From G942493375 sp942493375 (GTDB taxonomy: Bacteria; Armatimonadota; UBA5829): a stretch of 64,000 nt of DNA. Each line of letters begins with the position of its first letter. Position 1 is the first letter of the stretch. Positions 9,681-19,120 of this stretch are shown piece by piece. Location: NCBI GenBank assembly GCA_942493375.1, contig OW818698.1, positions 5,580,001-5,644,000 of the forward strand, read 5' to 3'. The translations under genes were made by a program, and so were the position numbers. The notes under the pieces are model-generated. The model saw only the letters and a list, made by a program, of their open reading frames with translations. It did no database searches and was not told the origin of the DNA.

Positions 9681-10823
9681 ATGGAAGAAAAAAAGCAAAT
9701 ACTGTTTGTAGATGATGATCCGTATTTCCTAAAGGGACTGTTTCGTGCACTCCATCAGATGACTGATACATGGACGATGTTATATGCAGAATCTGTTGAT
9801 GAAGCTCTGGAGATCATCTCGCAAAATGCAGTGGATGTTGTAGTCACCGACTTTCGGATGGATGGTAAAGATGGTCTTGACCTATTGCAGATTATCAACG
9901 AATCCGAGGATACATGTGATATTCCAGTAGTTATGCTGACCGGTAGTGATGAAGCCGATCTTAAGAGACGTGCTCTGGAGCTTGGAGCGGCGGATTTACT
10001 GGGTAAACCGGTAATCCGAGAAGACCTGATTGCCAGAATTAAAAGTGTATTAAGACTCAAGGATTCACAAGATGCACTGAAAACGATGAATCAGGTTCTT
10101 GAGATTAGGGTCCAGGAACGCACAGCCGAACTTGAGCAATCACGGCTAGAGATGATCTGGCGTTTGGCAAAGGCTGGAGAATATCGAGATGAGACCACGG
10201 GAAACCACGTACTGCGTGTTGGTCACTTCAGTAGAATAATCGCAAATGAGCTTCGTGCTGATAGAGATTATTGCCAGTGTCTGTTTCTAACAAGCCCTTT
10301 ACACGATATTGGGAAGATAGGTATTCCTGATGCGATTTTAAATAAGCCTGGTAAGTTGACTGATGGAGAGCGTTTGATTATGCAGGGGCACTGTCAGATA
10401 GGAGCAAAGATACTATCACGTTCAAAGTCGGATGTTGGTCCATTGAGTGTCTATTCTTTTTCAACTAGTACCATCGAGAAAGCAGGAGATAATGGACTTA
10501 TAGAAATGGCTGCAACTGTTGCTTTGAGACACCATGAGCGCTGGGATGGAACCGGATATCCTGACCGATTAGCTGGCAACGACATCCCTCTGGAGGCGTT
10601 GATTGTTGCCGTAGCGGATGTCTATGATGCGTTGAGTTCAGACCGACCATACAAAATTGCCTTTCCACAGGATAAAGTGTTAAGTATGATGCATGAGCAA
10701 AGTGGTTTACAATTCAGCCCTGAAGTGCTCGCAGCCCTGGAATCTTCACTGGATGAGATTGAGAGCATTAGGCACCAACTCAAGGATGTCATTGTTGAGA
10801 AAGAACTAGAGGATGCTGCTTAA
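9681..10823 (+). CDS. Response regulator with HD-GYP phosphodiesterase domain
   Basis: 380 residues: receiver domain (1-120) with phosphoacceptor D57 in VVVTDFRMDG and the GKP lysine, a coiled linker resembling a kinase hairpin (135-160), and an HD-GYP domain with HDIGKIGIPD (H208, D209) and HHERWDGTGYP (G292-Y-P294). HD-GYP enzymes hydrolyse cyclic di-GMP (or cGAMP) and all key residues are present. The start is uncertain: GTG 9669, ATG 9672 and ATG 9681 are in frame; ATG 9681 was chosen because GGAAG at 9665-9669 is then at 11 bases and the protein begins like other receivers. Lies between the kinase and the HDOD regulator, so phosphorylation probably controls second-messenger turnover. Confidence 0.9.
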   Translation: MEEKKQILFVDDDPYFLKGLFRALHQMTDTWTMLYAESVDEALEIISQNAVDVVVTDFRMDGKDGLDLLQIINESEDTCDIPVVMLTGSDEADLKRRALELGAADLLGKPVIREDLIARIKSVLRLKDSQDALKTMNQVLEIRVQERTAELEQSRLEMIWRLAKAGEYRDETTGNHVLRVGHFSRIIANELRADRDYCQCLFLTSPLHDIGKIGIPDAILNKPGKLTDGERLIMQGHCQIGAKILSRSKSDVGPLSVYSFSTSTIEKAGDNGLIEMAATVALRHHERWDGTGYPDRLAGNDIPLEALIVAVADVYDALSSDRPYKIAFPQDKVLSMMHEQSGLQFSPEVLAALESSLDEIESIRHQLKDVIVEKELEDAA

Positions 10824-10824
10824 G

Positions 10825-12033
10825 ATGATTAGGATATTGTTTGTTGACGATGAACAAAATGTGCTGGAAGGCCTGCAGAGGCTACTGCGTCCGATGCGTA
10901 AAGAGTGGGATATTGAGTGTGTCGAAAGTGGCGCAGTTGCATTGGAATTACTTGGAAAGTCGGAATTCGATGTAGTTGTCTCTGATGTAAAGATGCCGGA
11001 GATGGATGGAGTCGAATTTCTCAGTGAAGTAAGGACACATTTTCCGAGTATAGTCAGAATAGTATTATCCGGGCATTCAGATCGCCAATCGATAATCAGA
11101 AGCCTCGCATCTACCCATCGGTTCCTTTCAAAACCTTGTGATTCCGAAACCTTAAAATCGTCGATATCAGCTGCTTGTGCACTAAGAGACATGCTCGGAA
11201 ACAGCAATCTGCGTACACTTGTGTCCGGAATGGATACCTTACCCAGTCCTACAGGAGTCAGTCAGCAACTAACCAAAGAGCTTGGTTCTCCGGAGGTTTC
11301 AATATCACGCATTGCCCTGATCATCGGAAAAGATCCAGCGATTGCTGCAAAAATTTTGCAGATGGCCAATTCTGCATTTTTTGGTGTCAGAAATAAGGTA
11401 TCAAGTCTTTCGCAAGCTGTCTCCGTACTGGGAATTGATTCAGTTAAAATGCTCCTGTCGGTAACGGAGATATTTTCTGTATTTGATTCCAATCTTTCCA
11501 ACAAAGCAAATGCTTCACGGATCTACGAGCACAGCCTGAGAGTTGGTAGTCTGGTGAGAGAACTGGCCAAAGCAGAAAGTTTGTCAGCTCATTCTTTAGA
11601 AGATGCTGTGGCAGCTGGACTCCTGCACGACATCGGTCAGCTTGTGCTTGCCTGGAAGTCACCCGCCAAGTATGCTAAATGTATGTCTTTAATGGCAAAA
11701 GAGGGCAAGAAAGCCTGTGAAGCAGAACAGCAGATATTTGGCACAACGCATGCTGAAGTCGGAGCATACTTGCTGGGACTCTGGGGATTACCTGAGAATA
11801 TTGTTGAGGTACTAGCTTTCCATCATACACCAAGTTTGAGTGGAGGAAGTGTTATTAACCCGCTTACTATTGTTCACTTTGCAAATGCATATGACGGTAT
11901 GAATAACAGTCTACCCTTTGAAGATAATCTTGATGCCGAGTATTTCACGAATCAAGTGTTTGCTGAAAAGATAGAATACTGGAAAAGCATTTGTGAAGAA
12001 GCTGAAGGAACGGGATTATCCAAGAGCGCTTGA
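10825..12033 (+). CDS. Response regulator with HDOD domain
   Basis: 402 residues: receiver domain with phosphoacceptor D54 in VVVSDVKMPEMDG, then an HDOD domain from about residue 125 to 335 (SSLSQAVSVLGIDSVKMLL, GLLHDIGQLVL, FHHTP). HDOD proteins are degenerate HD-superfamily modules involved in signalling and motility control; here HD is partly conserved (LLHDIGQ). The start at ATG 10825 has GAGG 12 bases upstream and lies one base beyond the previous stop; an in-frame ATG at 10813 would overlap the preceding gene by 11 bases. Translationally coupled third gene of the signalling operon. Output is unknown. Confidence 0.9.
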   Translation: MIRILFVDDEQNVLEGLQRLLRPMRKEWDIECVESGAVALELLGKSEFDVVVSDVKMPEMDGVEFLSEVRTHFPSIVRIVLSGHSDRQSIIRSLASTHRFLSKPCDSETLKSSISAACALRDMLGNSNLRTLVSGMDTLPSPTGVSQQLTKELGSPEVSISRIALIIGKDPAIAAKILQMANSAFFGVRNKVSSLSQAVSVLGIDSVKMLLSVTEIFSVFDSNLSNKANASRIYEHSLRVGSLVRELAKAESLSAHSLEDAVAAGLLHDIGQLVLAWKSPAKYAKCMSLMAKEGKKACEAEQQIFGTTHAEVGAYLLGLWGLPENIVEVLAFHHTPSLSGGSVINPLTIVHFANAYDGMNNSLPFEDNLDAEYFTNQVFAEKIEYWKSICEEAEGTGLSKSA

Positions 12034-12109
12034 TAGTTTATCTTGCTTGTTTGACCAATATCGAATTAACAACACCACGTCCAATGTAATAGCTCAGAGT
12101 TGCCGGAAT

Positions 12110-12235
12110 TTGTCATCCTGAGCCCCCAAGTTGGGGGTGCCAACTTATTTCGATTAGAAACCTGTATTAGTGTTGGGAGGCCAAATTGTGGTGCGGGCTT
12201 CTAGCCTGCCGTCCCCAGGTTCCTCAGGATGACAA
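12110..12235. repeat. Composite repeat: TGTCATCCTGAG half arms split by other sequence
   Basis: TTGTCATCCTGAG (12110-12122) and its reverse complement CTCAGGATGACAA (to 12235) bracket about 100 bases instead of the usual short loop. The interior has a CCCCCAAGTTGGGGG palindrome (12123-12137). It looks like a member of the TGTCATCCTGAG family whose centre was replaced or invaded. It lies between convergent genes; the remaining stretch 12034-12304 holds no gene. Confidence 0.65.
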
Positions 12236-12304
12236 TGATCTATTATTACTGAGCTGTTACCGTTCAACCCTACTGCACTCAGTGGGGTGTTGTTATATTT
12301 AGTC

Positions 12305-14011
12305 TTACTTAGCAGGACTATTCAGCTCCTCTTCCACAACCTTAGCGATTTCAGGATTATTGAGTATGTTCCCCAGTTCAGCCATCTGAATAGCGCTGGC
12401 GCCAGACTTTTTAATCATCCGAAGTTCCTGTCTTACTCTGTCAGCGCTTTTTACATGCATATCATATGGGGGCAGCGTGTAAATCCCCACGAATGGAGCA
12501 CCTGCAGAAGTTGATCCATCTTGTATTGCTCCTTGACCCGCATTATTCACTAAGCTTCGCTTTTGGCTGGCAGTAAAGACAAAAGCTGAGTCAATCACGA
12601 ATAACGCGGGCTGGACTACTTCATATGCATATCTTTTGACCTTATCCAGATTCCAGTGTGGTTTGAAAAACCAGGCAACGGTTTGCCCACAGTAGTCCAC
12701 CGGTAGTTTGCTGCCGTAGATCGGATTTGGCGCAAAAACCGGGTATATGTGGGTTGTGAGTTTTATGTCCGGACGTTTATCTTTGGCATATTTACACATA
12801 TGCTCGTAGAAGTTTAGCAGTGATTGCTCGGAATACTTGATAACAGCTTGCTGCTCGGATAATTCCGGGTGTGCCTTGTGATAATCCTGCTGTTTTGCCA
12901 GGGTTATCGGACAGAAGCAAGCGTATAGATTTGTGTATCCGATAGCGTCAAATGCGATCCCATCATATCCTTCGGCGATATACTTATCGATTGCATCTTT
13001 TCCATAGTCCAGGGCTTCAGGCCTGTCCAGGCACCAGCAGGATCCTTCTCTATAGATATCTCCACCTAAAACAGGTTCACCGCCGTATTGGTATAGTTCA
13101 AAAGATGGACCTTTGTCCCATTTAGTCGCAACCAATTCTTCAGGCTTCATAACTTGAGCGTATTCTGTAGGAGCAGACCCAAACCACAAGGCAGCAAATG
13201 CCTGCATATCCTGCTTGTGACATTCATCAACCATCTCTTTGCTTCTAGCCGAGATAGCGTTGAACCCGAGGCTTTTTGCTGCAGATACAATCTGGGTATC
13301 GGTCTTGTCCTGCATTGTCCAGAGCCAGACCATTTTCCATTCCAGCTTATTCTTGCTGTTCACCTTTTTGCAGGCTGCAGAATGGTCGGAAAATGTCAGA
13401 TATCCCGAGCGTTTCAGATTATAACGATCGGAACTTTTGATTACTGGCCAGTATGATCGGGAATTACTACTTAAGCACACCCTCCAGATATCTCCACCTT
13501 GGGGTATGTGGAGATTGGAATTGATTTTGATCAATGACGACCAAGGTATCGCAATTTCCACGCGTGATTCCGAGCCTATGGATTGAGTGGCTAAGTGTAA
13601 GTCAGCACACTGGCGCTTCTTGCGAGTGTTGATTTCCCCGGCTTTTCCAGACCATATATTACAATTGGTATCGTGAATATCAAATTCAATGTAATTCTCA
13701 GTGTCTGCCGTTGGATTCAAAAGTATATTGAGGTTTCCATGTACATTGTCAGATTTTGCGCATATATACAGATACTTCCGGTCCCAAAGTAGTCTCATTT
13801 CTGTTGAATGCTTCGTTATTGGATTATCTGTTATATCCCGCAGTTCAAGAGGGGGAACACTATTCCATGCTTGTTCACTTATTCTGCCATCGATATCGAT
13901 GCCATGCGTTGTTTTATAACAATAATAACCAGGTGAAGCTGCCACCGATATACCTCCGAGCAATAATACAGAAATTACAAGTCCACGAAGCAAGCATGCA
14001 GATATAAGCAT
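12305..14011 (-). CDS. Secreted CBM9-like plus TIM-barrel glycan-active protein, with repeat-derived insert
   Basis: 568 residues with a signal peptide (MLISACLLRGLVISVLLLGG). Residues about 30-220 form a CBM9/DOMON-like sandwich (IDGRISEQAWNSVPPLEL, LLWDRKYLYICA). Residues about 230-560 look like a TIM barrel: EWKMVWLWTMQDK, YIAEGYDGIAFDAIGY and PDIKLTTHIYPVF, consistent with a distant glycoside hydrolase of unknown specificity. GGGGGTGG lies four bases before ATG. Residues about 468-492 are encoded by a 74-bp palindromic repeat also found between genes at 17737-17810, so the protein has a repeat-derived segment in frame. The gene is divergent from the DUF4838 gene. Catalytic residues are not assigned. 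Confidence 0.65.
   Translation of the reverse strand: MLISACLLRGLVISVLLLGGISVAASPGYYCYKTTHGIDIDGRISEQAWNSVPPLELRDITDNPITKHSTEMRLLWDRKYLYICAKSDNVHGNLNILLNPTADTENYIEFDIHDTNCNIWSGKAGEINTRKKRQCADLHLATQSIGSESRVEIAIPWSSLIKINSNLHIPQGGDIWRVCLSSNSRSYWPVIKSSDRYNLKRSGYLTFSDHSAACKKVNSKNKLEWKMVWLWTMQDKTDTQIVSAAKSLGFNAISARSKEMVDECHKQDMQAFAALWFGSAPTEYAQVMKPEELVATKWDKGPSFELYQYGGEPVLGGDIYREGSCWCLDRPEALDYGKDAIDKYIAEGYDGIAFDAIGYTNLYACFCPITLAKQQDYHKAHPELSEQQAVIKYSEQSLLNFYEHMCKYAKDKRPDIKLTTHIYPVFAPNPIYGSKLPVDYCGQTVAWFFKPHWNLDKVKRYAYEVVQPALFVIDSAFVFTASQKRSLVNNAGQGAIQDGSTSAGAPFVGIYTLPPYDMHVKSADRVRQELRMIKKSGASAIQMAELGNILNNPEIAKVVEEELNSPAK
12537..12610. repeat. 74-bp palindromic element copy A, inside a coding region
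   Basis: Begins CCCGCATTATTCAC and ends GAATAACGCGGG, so its ends are inverted. It matches copy B at 17737-17810 over the full 74 bases with about eight substitutions. On the minus strand it is read in frame as residues PALFVIDSAFVFTASQKRSL followed by VNNAG in the CBM9-like protein. Copy B is open in the same frame too. Confidence 0.85.
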
Positions 14012-14124
14012 AATGCCACCCCCATATTCCGATGACTTCTACTTACTTATCAACGTTTCCTTTGTTGCAAAGGATGCAAATATATGTTATTAATCAGTGT
14101 GCCTATTTGAGTGTGGAGAATTAT

Positions 14125-17100
14125 ATGCGAAGATTCATCATATCCGTGTTGATTATAATTATGCTGCTGTCCATGTCAGCAGCCCTGCAAGCATCAGAGG
14201 TCAGACTTCAGCTGAATTCTAAGAATGCTTACTATCCGGATGGATATAAAGGTATCGAAGAAGCAGAGATTGTCAGTTCCAGCCCGGATGCCAATACTGG
14301 TGGGAACTGGGACATGATGGTAGGGAGCGATGATAAGGCAGGCGTTCACAGACTACTCTTTCGTTGGAATATAGACAAGCTTGCTCCACTTTTCAATGAC
14401 AAGAATATCGTTATTATTTCCACAAAGATGCGGTTGGGTGAGTGGTACACGCACAAAAAACCAAACCAAAAATTCGAAGTCTATCGGATTCTGCCTGCTA
14501 ATAAAGATTGGGTAGAGGGAAAGACTGGTATCGGTACCTGGGAAACACCTGAAACTGGCGCGGTTACCTGGAATTCAATTGTTTCTGGCAGCAAAACGTG
14601 GGCAGGAGCACCAGGATGTGGTAAACCTGGTGTGGATTATGATCCAACGCCGGTAGCGGTTTTCAATTCTGATAGTGATATTAGGAGCATGCTCCCTCGC
14701 TATATGACATATTTTGACTTGCCGATGAGTCTTGTGAAATCCTGGGCTGTGAATCCGGATAACAACAATGGCATTCTAGTCAAGGCTGTGAATGAAACGG
14801 GAGACAACCTGGTATATGTAATCTCCTCTCAGCACAACCGGCAAGATTACGGTTGGCATTTACATCATCCTGAATTAGTGGTGACTTATATGGACAAACG
14901 AATAATGAACGCTAAAGCTTCCGGTTATATAACAAAATCGGGTAGACCGGCATGTATTATAGTTACGCCAAAAGATGCAACATCTGGTGAGCAGTATGCA
15001 GCTACTGAATTGGCTAATCACATTAAGCAGATCAGTGGCACTGAAATCATCCAGCTCCGGGAAGATATCTACAAACCGATGTATGGGCCATACATAAGTG
15101 TCGGTAGGACAAAACTGAGCAGAAAGTATGTCAGTGATAAGCAATTTGCTGCGTTCGGGGATGAGAGCTACAAGGTCTTCCCAAAGGATGGTAACCTGAT
15201 AATAATCGGTGGACGCAAGCGCGGAAGCCTTTATGCAGTGTACCAGCTTCTGGAATCGTTCGGAGTAAAGTGGTACAGTCCGGATTACACTGTCATTCCT
15301 AAACAAGCCAATATCAAGATGCCGATGAAGCCTTTTGAGTTTTCCCCGAGGTTCTGGTACCGGGATCAGTATTGGGATAATGGAACAACACCGGAATGGA
15401 TGGCTAGAATAAGGGCAAACGGTGAGTATGCCCGTATACCTGATGATATGGGAGGATCCTCTCACACTCTATATGGCTGCCACTCTTTCTTTGCATTGAT
15501 TCCCCCTGAGGAGTTCTTCACCAAACATCCTGAATGGTTCGCTGTCAAAGAAGACGGAAAGCGCAGCACCACAGAGTATTGCTTGACCGATCAATCTCTT
15601 AGAGATTATGTGCGGGATAGAGCGTTGTCCGAAGTCAAAGCTACCGATGGCTGGGCTGAGTATATTTGGGTCAGTCAGAACGATGGCTCCCTGTCTGGTT
15701 GTTTCTGCGATAAATGCACAGCTGAGAGAGAAGCGCATGGAGGCAAGGATAAATGGGCCGCCAACACTGTCTCCTTCGTGAACTATGTAGCTGATGCAAT
15801 GGCTAAGCAGTTCCCCAAAGTCAAGATCAAGACCCTGGCCTATTCTTACACCACTGAAGTTCCGAGCAACATTAAAGTTGCAGATAATATCAGTATTGAG
15901 CTCTGTGGAAACTTTATGCCGGGTGATAAAGACCCCCATACAAAACTGGCGAAGTCCTGGGCAAAGATTGCTAAAAACATCGAAGTCTACACTTACGGTG
16001 GTTCCAACTTCGGCTACTGGTGGCCTTATCCTAATATGTGGGAAATGGGAGCGCAGTATTCCAGAGCGTTGAATGCAGGTGTGAGCGCTTTCTACGTGCA
16101 GGGAACAGCTGTTGGAAAGGGCTCCGGAATGGTAGACCTGCGGGCTTATCTATCTGGGAGACTGGCCTGGGATCCTTCCCGGGACATGAAAAAAGAGACC
16201 AAAGACTTCTGCAACGGCTTCTATGGACCAGGTGGAAAGTATGTCTATGAATACATCAGGTGGTATTCAGACTATGTAAAGAAGCACAAAATGAAAGTTG
16301 ACGGGGGGTGGGGGAATGCCGACCTTTGGAGGGACTGGGTAACCAAAGAGGCGATGGACTACAGCGACTCACTATTCAAAAAGGCCCTGGAAGCTGTCAA
16401 GGACAACCCAATATATACCAACCACGTGCGCAGGGCATATCTGGAAGTCATCTGGGGCAGCGTGATGGTCAACTTGAACAAGAAACCAGACGTAGTAGAC
16501 GGGAATTATGTGCTGATATCCGGAGCTAATGCCAGTGATTTGCTTGCTAAGACTAAACTCTTCAACGAGATAATGACTGAGAACTCCTATAATATGATGA
16601 GTGAACCCGTGGGATGGATTGCAGGCAGGAGCCAGTTGGACGCGGTAGCTAATAATTATCCTGCCGTAGGAATGTCCAACAGCGCTGGCAAGCTATGGAT
16701 TGTCCCTTCACTTGGTGGACGGATTATCATCTGGAATGTAGATGATCTAGGTGGCAGTATATTCAGAATCAGCGGAGGAGCGGACCCATATTCGGCTGGA
16801 TATGAGGAACTTAGTGGTCTACCAACCAAGACAATCAAGTATGAAGTTGTTTCCGCTACACCTGCATCAGTTGTAATAAAAGGCGCAGTGACAGGAGATG
16901 TTGAGTCTACCCGCAGCTTTGAACTCGATTCTACAAAGAGCTTGCTTAGAATTGTCTCCGAGTATAAGAATGTATCAGAAAAACCTGTAAAGTTTACCAT
17001 TCGCACGCACCCTGAGTTTTCATTTAAGTCGTTTGGCAAGAGCAGTTTATATACAATTGAGAATGGCAAGTGGGCAACACGGACTCTCTGGACAAAGAAT

Positions 17101-17373
17101 AATCCCGAAGGATCTACTTATGTGGAATCGAAAACAGTCAGCAAAGGTATTTGGCTGCTGGGAGATAGTGATAGAAATATCGGTCTAATTAACCGTTTCG
17201 ACTTATCCGCTGTAAAGACAATGTATACCTACCACGGCGAGTCTTATGGAGGGATCAACCTGGAACTGTGGAGCCCGGATATAATTCTTCAACCCGGTGA
17301 AACCTGGAAACTCGACCATTCATATGAAATAGCCACAGACCTGAAGTCTGTAATCGAATCGGAGATCAAGTAG
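14125..17373 (+). CDS. Secreted DUF4838 protein with alpha-glucuronidase-like N-domain
   Basis: 1082 residues with signal peptide MRRFIISVLIIIMLLSMSAA. ATG 14125 was chosen because GGAG lies 6 bases upstream; the frame is open 93 bases further up but without a ribosome site. An N-terminal DNRLRE/CBM96-like sandwich (LLFRWNIDKL, TKMRLGEWY) is followed by an alpha-glucuronidase N-terminal-type fold (EQYAATELANHIKQISG, RGSLYAVYQLLESFGVKWY) and then a DUF4838 domain (WVSQNDGSLSGCFCDKC, SFVNYVADAMAKQFPKVKI). The C-terminal 250 residues form beta-domains. DUF4838 proteins are found in polysaccharide-use loci and are thought to be hydrolases. The stop is three bases before crcB. Substrate unknown; a uronate-bearing glycan is a guess from the N-domain. 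Confidence 0.8.
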   Translation: MRRFIISVLIIIMLLSMSAALQASEVRLQLNSKNAYYPDGYKGIEEAEIVSSSPDANTGGNWDMMVGSDDKAGVHRLLFRWNIDKLAPLFNDKNIVIISTKMRLGEWYTHKKPNQKFEVYRILPANKDWVEGKTGIGTWETPETGAVTWNSIVSGSKTWAGAPGCGKPGVDYDPTPVAVFNSDSDIRSMLPRYMTYFDLPMSLVKSWAVNPDNNNGILVKAVNETGDNLVYVISSQHNRQDYGWHLHHPELVVTYMDKRIMNAKASGYITKSGRPACIIVTPKDATSGEQYAATELANHIKQISGTEIIQLREDIYKPMYGPYISVGRTKLSRKYVSDKQFAAFGDESYKVFPKDGNLIIIGGRKRGSLYAVYQLLESFGVKWYSPDYTVIPKQANIKMPMKPFEFSPRFWYRDQYWDNGTTPEWMARIRANGEYARIPDDMGGSSHTLYGCHSFFALIPPEEFFTKHPEWFAVKEDGKRSTTEYCLTDQSLRDYVRDRALSEVKATDGWAEYIWVSQNDGSLSGCFCDKCTAEREAHGGKDKWAANTVSFVNYVADAMAKQFPKVKIKTLAYSYTTEVPSNIKVADNISIELCGNFMPGDKDPHTKLAKSWAKIAKNIEVYTYGGSNFGYWWPYPNMWEMGAQYSRALNAGVSAFYVQGTAVGKGSGMVDLRAYLSGRLAWDPSRDMKKETKDFCNGFYGPGGKYVYEYIRWYSDYVKKHKMKVDGGWGNADLWRDWVTKEAMDYSDSLFKKALEAVKDNPIYTNHVRRAYLEVIWGSVMVNLNKKPDVVDGNYVLISGANASDLLAKTKLFNEIMTENSYNMMSEPVGWIAGRSQLDAVANNYPAVGMSNSAGKLWIVPSLGGRIIIWNVDDLGGSIFRISGGADPYSAGYEELSGLPTKTIKYEVVSATPASVVIKGAVTGDVESTRSFELDSTKSLLRIVSEYKNVSEKPVKFTIRTHPEFSFKSFGKSSLYTIENGKWATRTLWTKNNPEGSTYVESKTVSKGIWLLGDSDRNIGLINRFDLSAVKTMYTYHGESYGGINLELWSPDIILQPGETWKLDHSYEIATDLKSVIESEIK

Positions 17374-17376
17374 TAA

Positions 17377-17736
17377 GTGAAAATTCTATATGTATTGATA
17401 GGTGGAGCTATTGGAGCGGTTTTACGTTATGGTGTCAGTAGTTGGTCTGCCGGTACTCACGGAACTGGCTTTCCATTTGGAACGCTGATAGTTAACCTGG
17501 TCGGGTGTCTCTTGATTGGACTTGTATTTGGGCTTGGAGAGAGCAGGGGAATAAACCCGTCATTTCGAATATTCTTCATTACTGGGTTTCTGGGAGCTCT
17601 GACTACGTTTTCTTCATACGCCCTTGAAACTATGAACAGCGGAGATATGAAGCTGGCTATTGCCAATATTACAGCTAACAACGTTGGTGGACTGATACTG
17701 GTTAAGGTTGGACTCATGCTGGCAAGGGTATTCTAA
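17377..17736 (+). CDS. crcB: CrcB/Fluc fluoride channel
   Basis: 119 residues with four hydrophobic segments, the usual size for a single-domain dual-topology Fluc channel. Family signatures are present: GGAIGAVLRYGVS, GTLIVNLVGCLLIG with the pore Asn, and FLGALTTFSSYALE. It exports fluoride across the inner membrane. The GTG start follows the DUF4838 stop by three bases, so it is probably co-transcribed with it; no fluoride riboswitch can be seen because there is no leader. The next gene encodes a DUF190 protein, a common crcB companion. A palindromic repeat starts immediately after the TAA. Confidence 0.95.
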   Translation: MKILYVLIGGAIGAVLRYGVSSWSAGTHGTGFPFGTLIVNLVGCLLIGLVFGLGESRGINPSFRIFFITGFLGALTTFSSYALETMNSGDMKLAIANITANNVGGLILVKVGLMLARVF

Positions 17737-17810
17737 CCCGCATTATTCACCAAGCTTCGCTTTTGGCCGGCAGTAGGGACAAAAGCTGAGTTAATCATGA
17801 ATAATGCGGG
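17737..17810. repeat. 74-bp palindromic element copy B, intergenic
   Basis: Begins CCCGCATTATTCAC and ends GAATAATGCGGG, directly after the crcB stop codon. Ninety-percent-level match to copy A at 12537-12610, by eye. The two ends are inverted (CCCGCATTATTCA with TGAATAATGCGGG), so it can fold into a stem. Confidence 0.85.
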
Positions 17811-17842
17811 TACAATAGGGTACACAAGCAGGGGGCTATTGA

Positions 17843-19120
17843 TTGTCTATTAGTTACAGTTTAATTGAAGTTTTCACCAGTGAAGACGTTCGAGTGCACG
17901 GAAAGCCAATTTGGAGTGCAGTTGTGGACTATGTTTCGAAGTCCAGTATTGCGTCACGATGCATCGTCCTAAAAGGGTTTGCGGGCAGCTATGAAAGCGG
18001 TGAAGTGGCAGCCGAGAACATTGAGATACTTTCATACAATATGCCTATCAAGATAGAAATCATACTGCCGACTGCTGAGTTAGATAACATACTACCGCGT
18101 GTTGAAGAGATGGTGCTGGATGGCATAGTGGCAGTGGCAACCAGAGATGTCCACCTTCACAGGTCACAGAGACAATTAATACCCAGGCAGATGAAGGTCA
18201 GAGATGCCATGACCTGCGAGTTTAAGACTGTATACGAAGAAACACCGGTGAGTGAAGTTATCCGCTTGCTGATGACGAATAATTTTAACGCAGTTCCTGT
18301 TGTAGACCTGACAAACCATCCAATTGGCATGATTACTCAGAGCGATTTGATATCCAGGGCTCAGATGCCGGTAAGACTGGGATTACTTTCGAAATTCGAC
18401 ACTGCTCAGGTGGAAGACTATCTGAAAAGTGTCTCCAGGCTAAGTGCTGGAGACGTAATGACTAAACCGGTTATAACAGTCCTGGACAATAAACGTCTGA
18501 CTGAAGCTGTGGACATCATGCTCTCCAACCACCTTAAAAGGCTTCCTGTTGTTGATAAGGATAACGAGATGGTTGGTGTCCTGGCAAGAGTCGACATTTT
18601 CCGAGTCATCACAATAACCTCCTCTGCCACTCATTCCGAGAGTAGCCCGATTGCAGCTATTGGAGACGACTTACACGTGGGCTCAATAATGCGTCGCGAT
18701 GTGCAAACAGTTAGCCCGGGAACATCAATCGAGGAAGTATTACGCGTGATAGACAGGAGTGATATCCAGCGTGTGGCTGTTGTAGATGAACAGGGACGAA
18801 TGGTAGGGGTAATATTCGATGCGGACCTGCTTGGATTGTTTGCTGACCATACTATAGGAATGTGGGAAAGCGTAATGCGTCATATGCCATTTACCCAGAC
18901 AGCTGCCAAGTATACTGAAAGTCGGAAAGCAAAGACTGCAGCAGATGTTATGAGAGTAGATATGATATCCGTTACTGAAGATACACCCACAGAGGAAGCC
19001 GTAGTCATTATGACCGAAAAAGGCATCAAGCGCCTCCCGGTTGTTGATAAAGATGGTGTCTTCCTTGGTATGATCAGTCGGGATTCCCTGTTGAGATCTG
19101 CAATACGAAGTGTTTTCTAA
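17843..19120 (+). CDS. DUF190 domain fused to four CBS domains
   Basis: 425 residues. Residues 1-108 are a DUF190 domain (SLIEVFTSEDVRVHGKPIW ... VLKGFAGSYESGE), a PII-like fold often beside crcB. Residues about 110-425 hold four CBS motifs, each opening with a V-[RG]-D-[AV]-M type start (VRDAMTCEF, AGDVMTKPV, VGSIMRRDV, AADVMRVDM) and ending with a LPVVDKDG-type strand; CBS pairs bind adenine nucleotides. The start is TTG with AGGGGG seven bases upstream. The protein is probably cytosolic and may sense energy state and modulate the fluoride channel; that role is inferred. Its stop overlaps the end of the convergent fucosidase gene by four bases. Confidence 0.85.
   Translation: MSISYSLIEVFTSEDVRVHGKPIWSAVVDYVSKSSIASRCIVLKGFAGSYESGEVAAENIEILSYNMPIKIEIILPTAELDNILPRVEEMVLDGIVAVATRDVHLHRSQRQLIPRQMKVRDAMTCEFKTVYEETPVSEVIRLLMTNNFNAVPVVDLTNHPIGMITQSDLISRAQMPVRLGLLSKFDTAQVEDYLKSVSRLSAGDVMTKPVITVLDNKRLTEAVDIMLSNHLKRLPVVDKDNEMVGVLARVDIFRVITITSSATHSESSPIAAIGDDLHVGSIMRRDVQTVSPGTSIEEVLRVIDRSDIQRVAVVDEQGRMVGVIFDADLLGLFADHTIGMWESVMRHMPFTQTAAKYTESRKAKTAADVMRVDMISVTEDTPTEEAVVIMTEKGIKRLPVVDKDGVFLGMISRDSLLRSAIRSVF

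Noticed and set aside
17341..17376. Fluoride riboswitch ahead of crcB
   Set aside because: crcB starts three bases after the preceding stop and no riboswitch-like leader is present.
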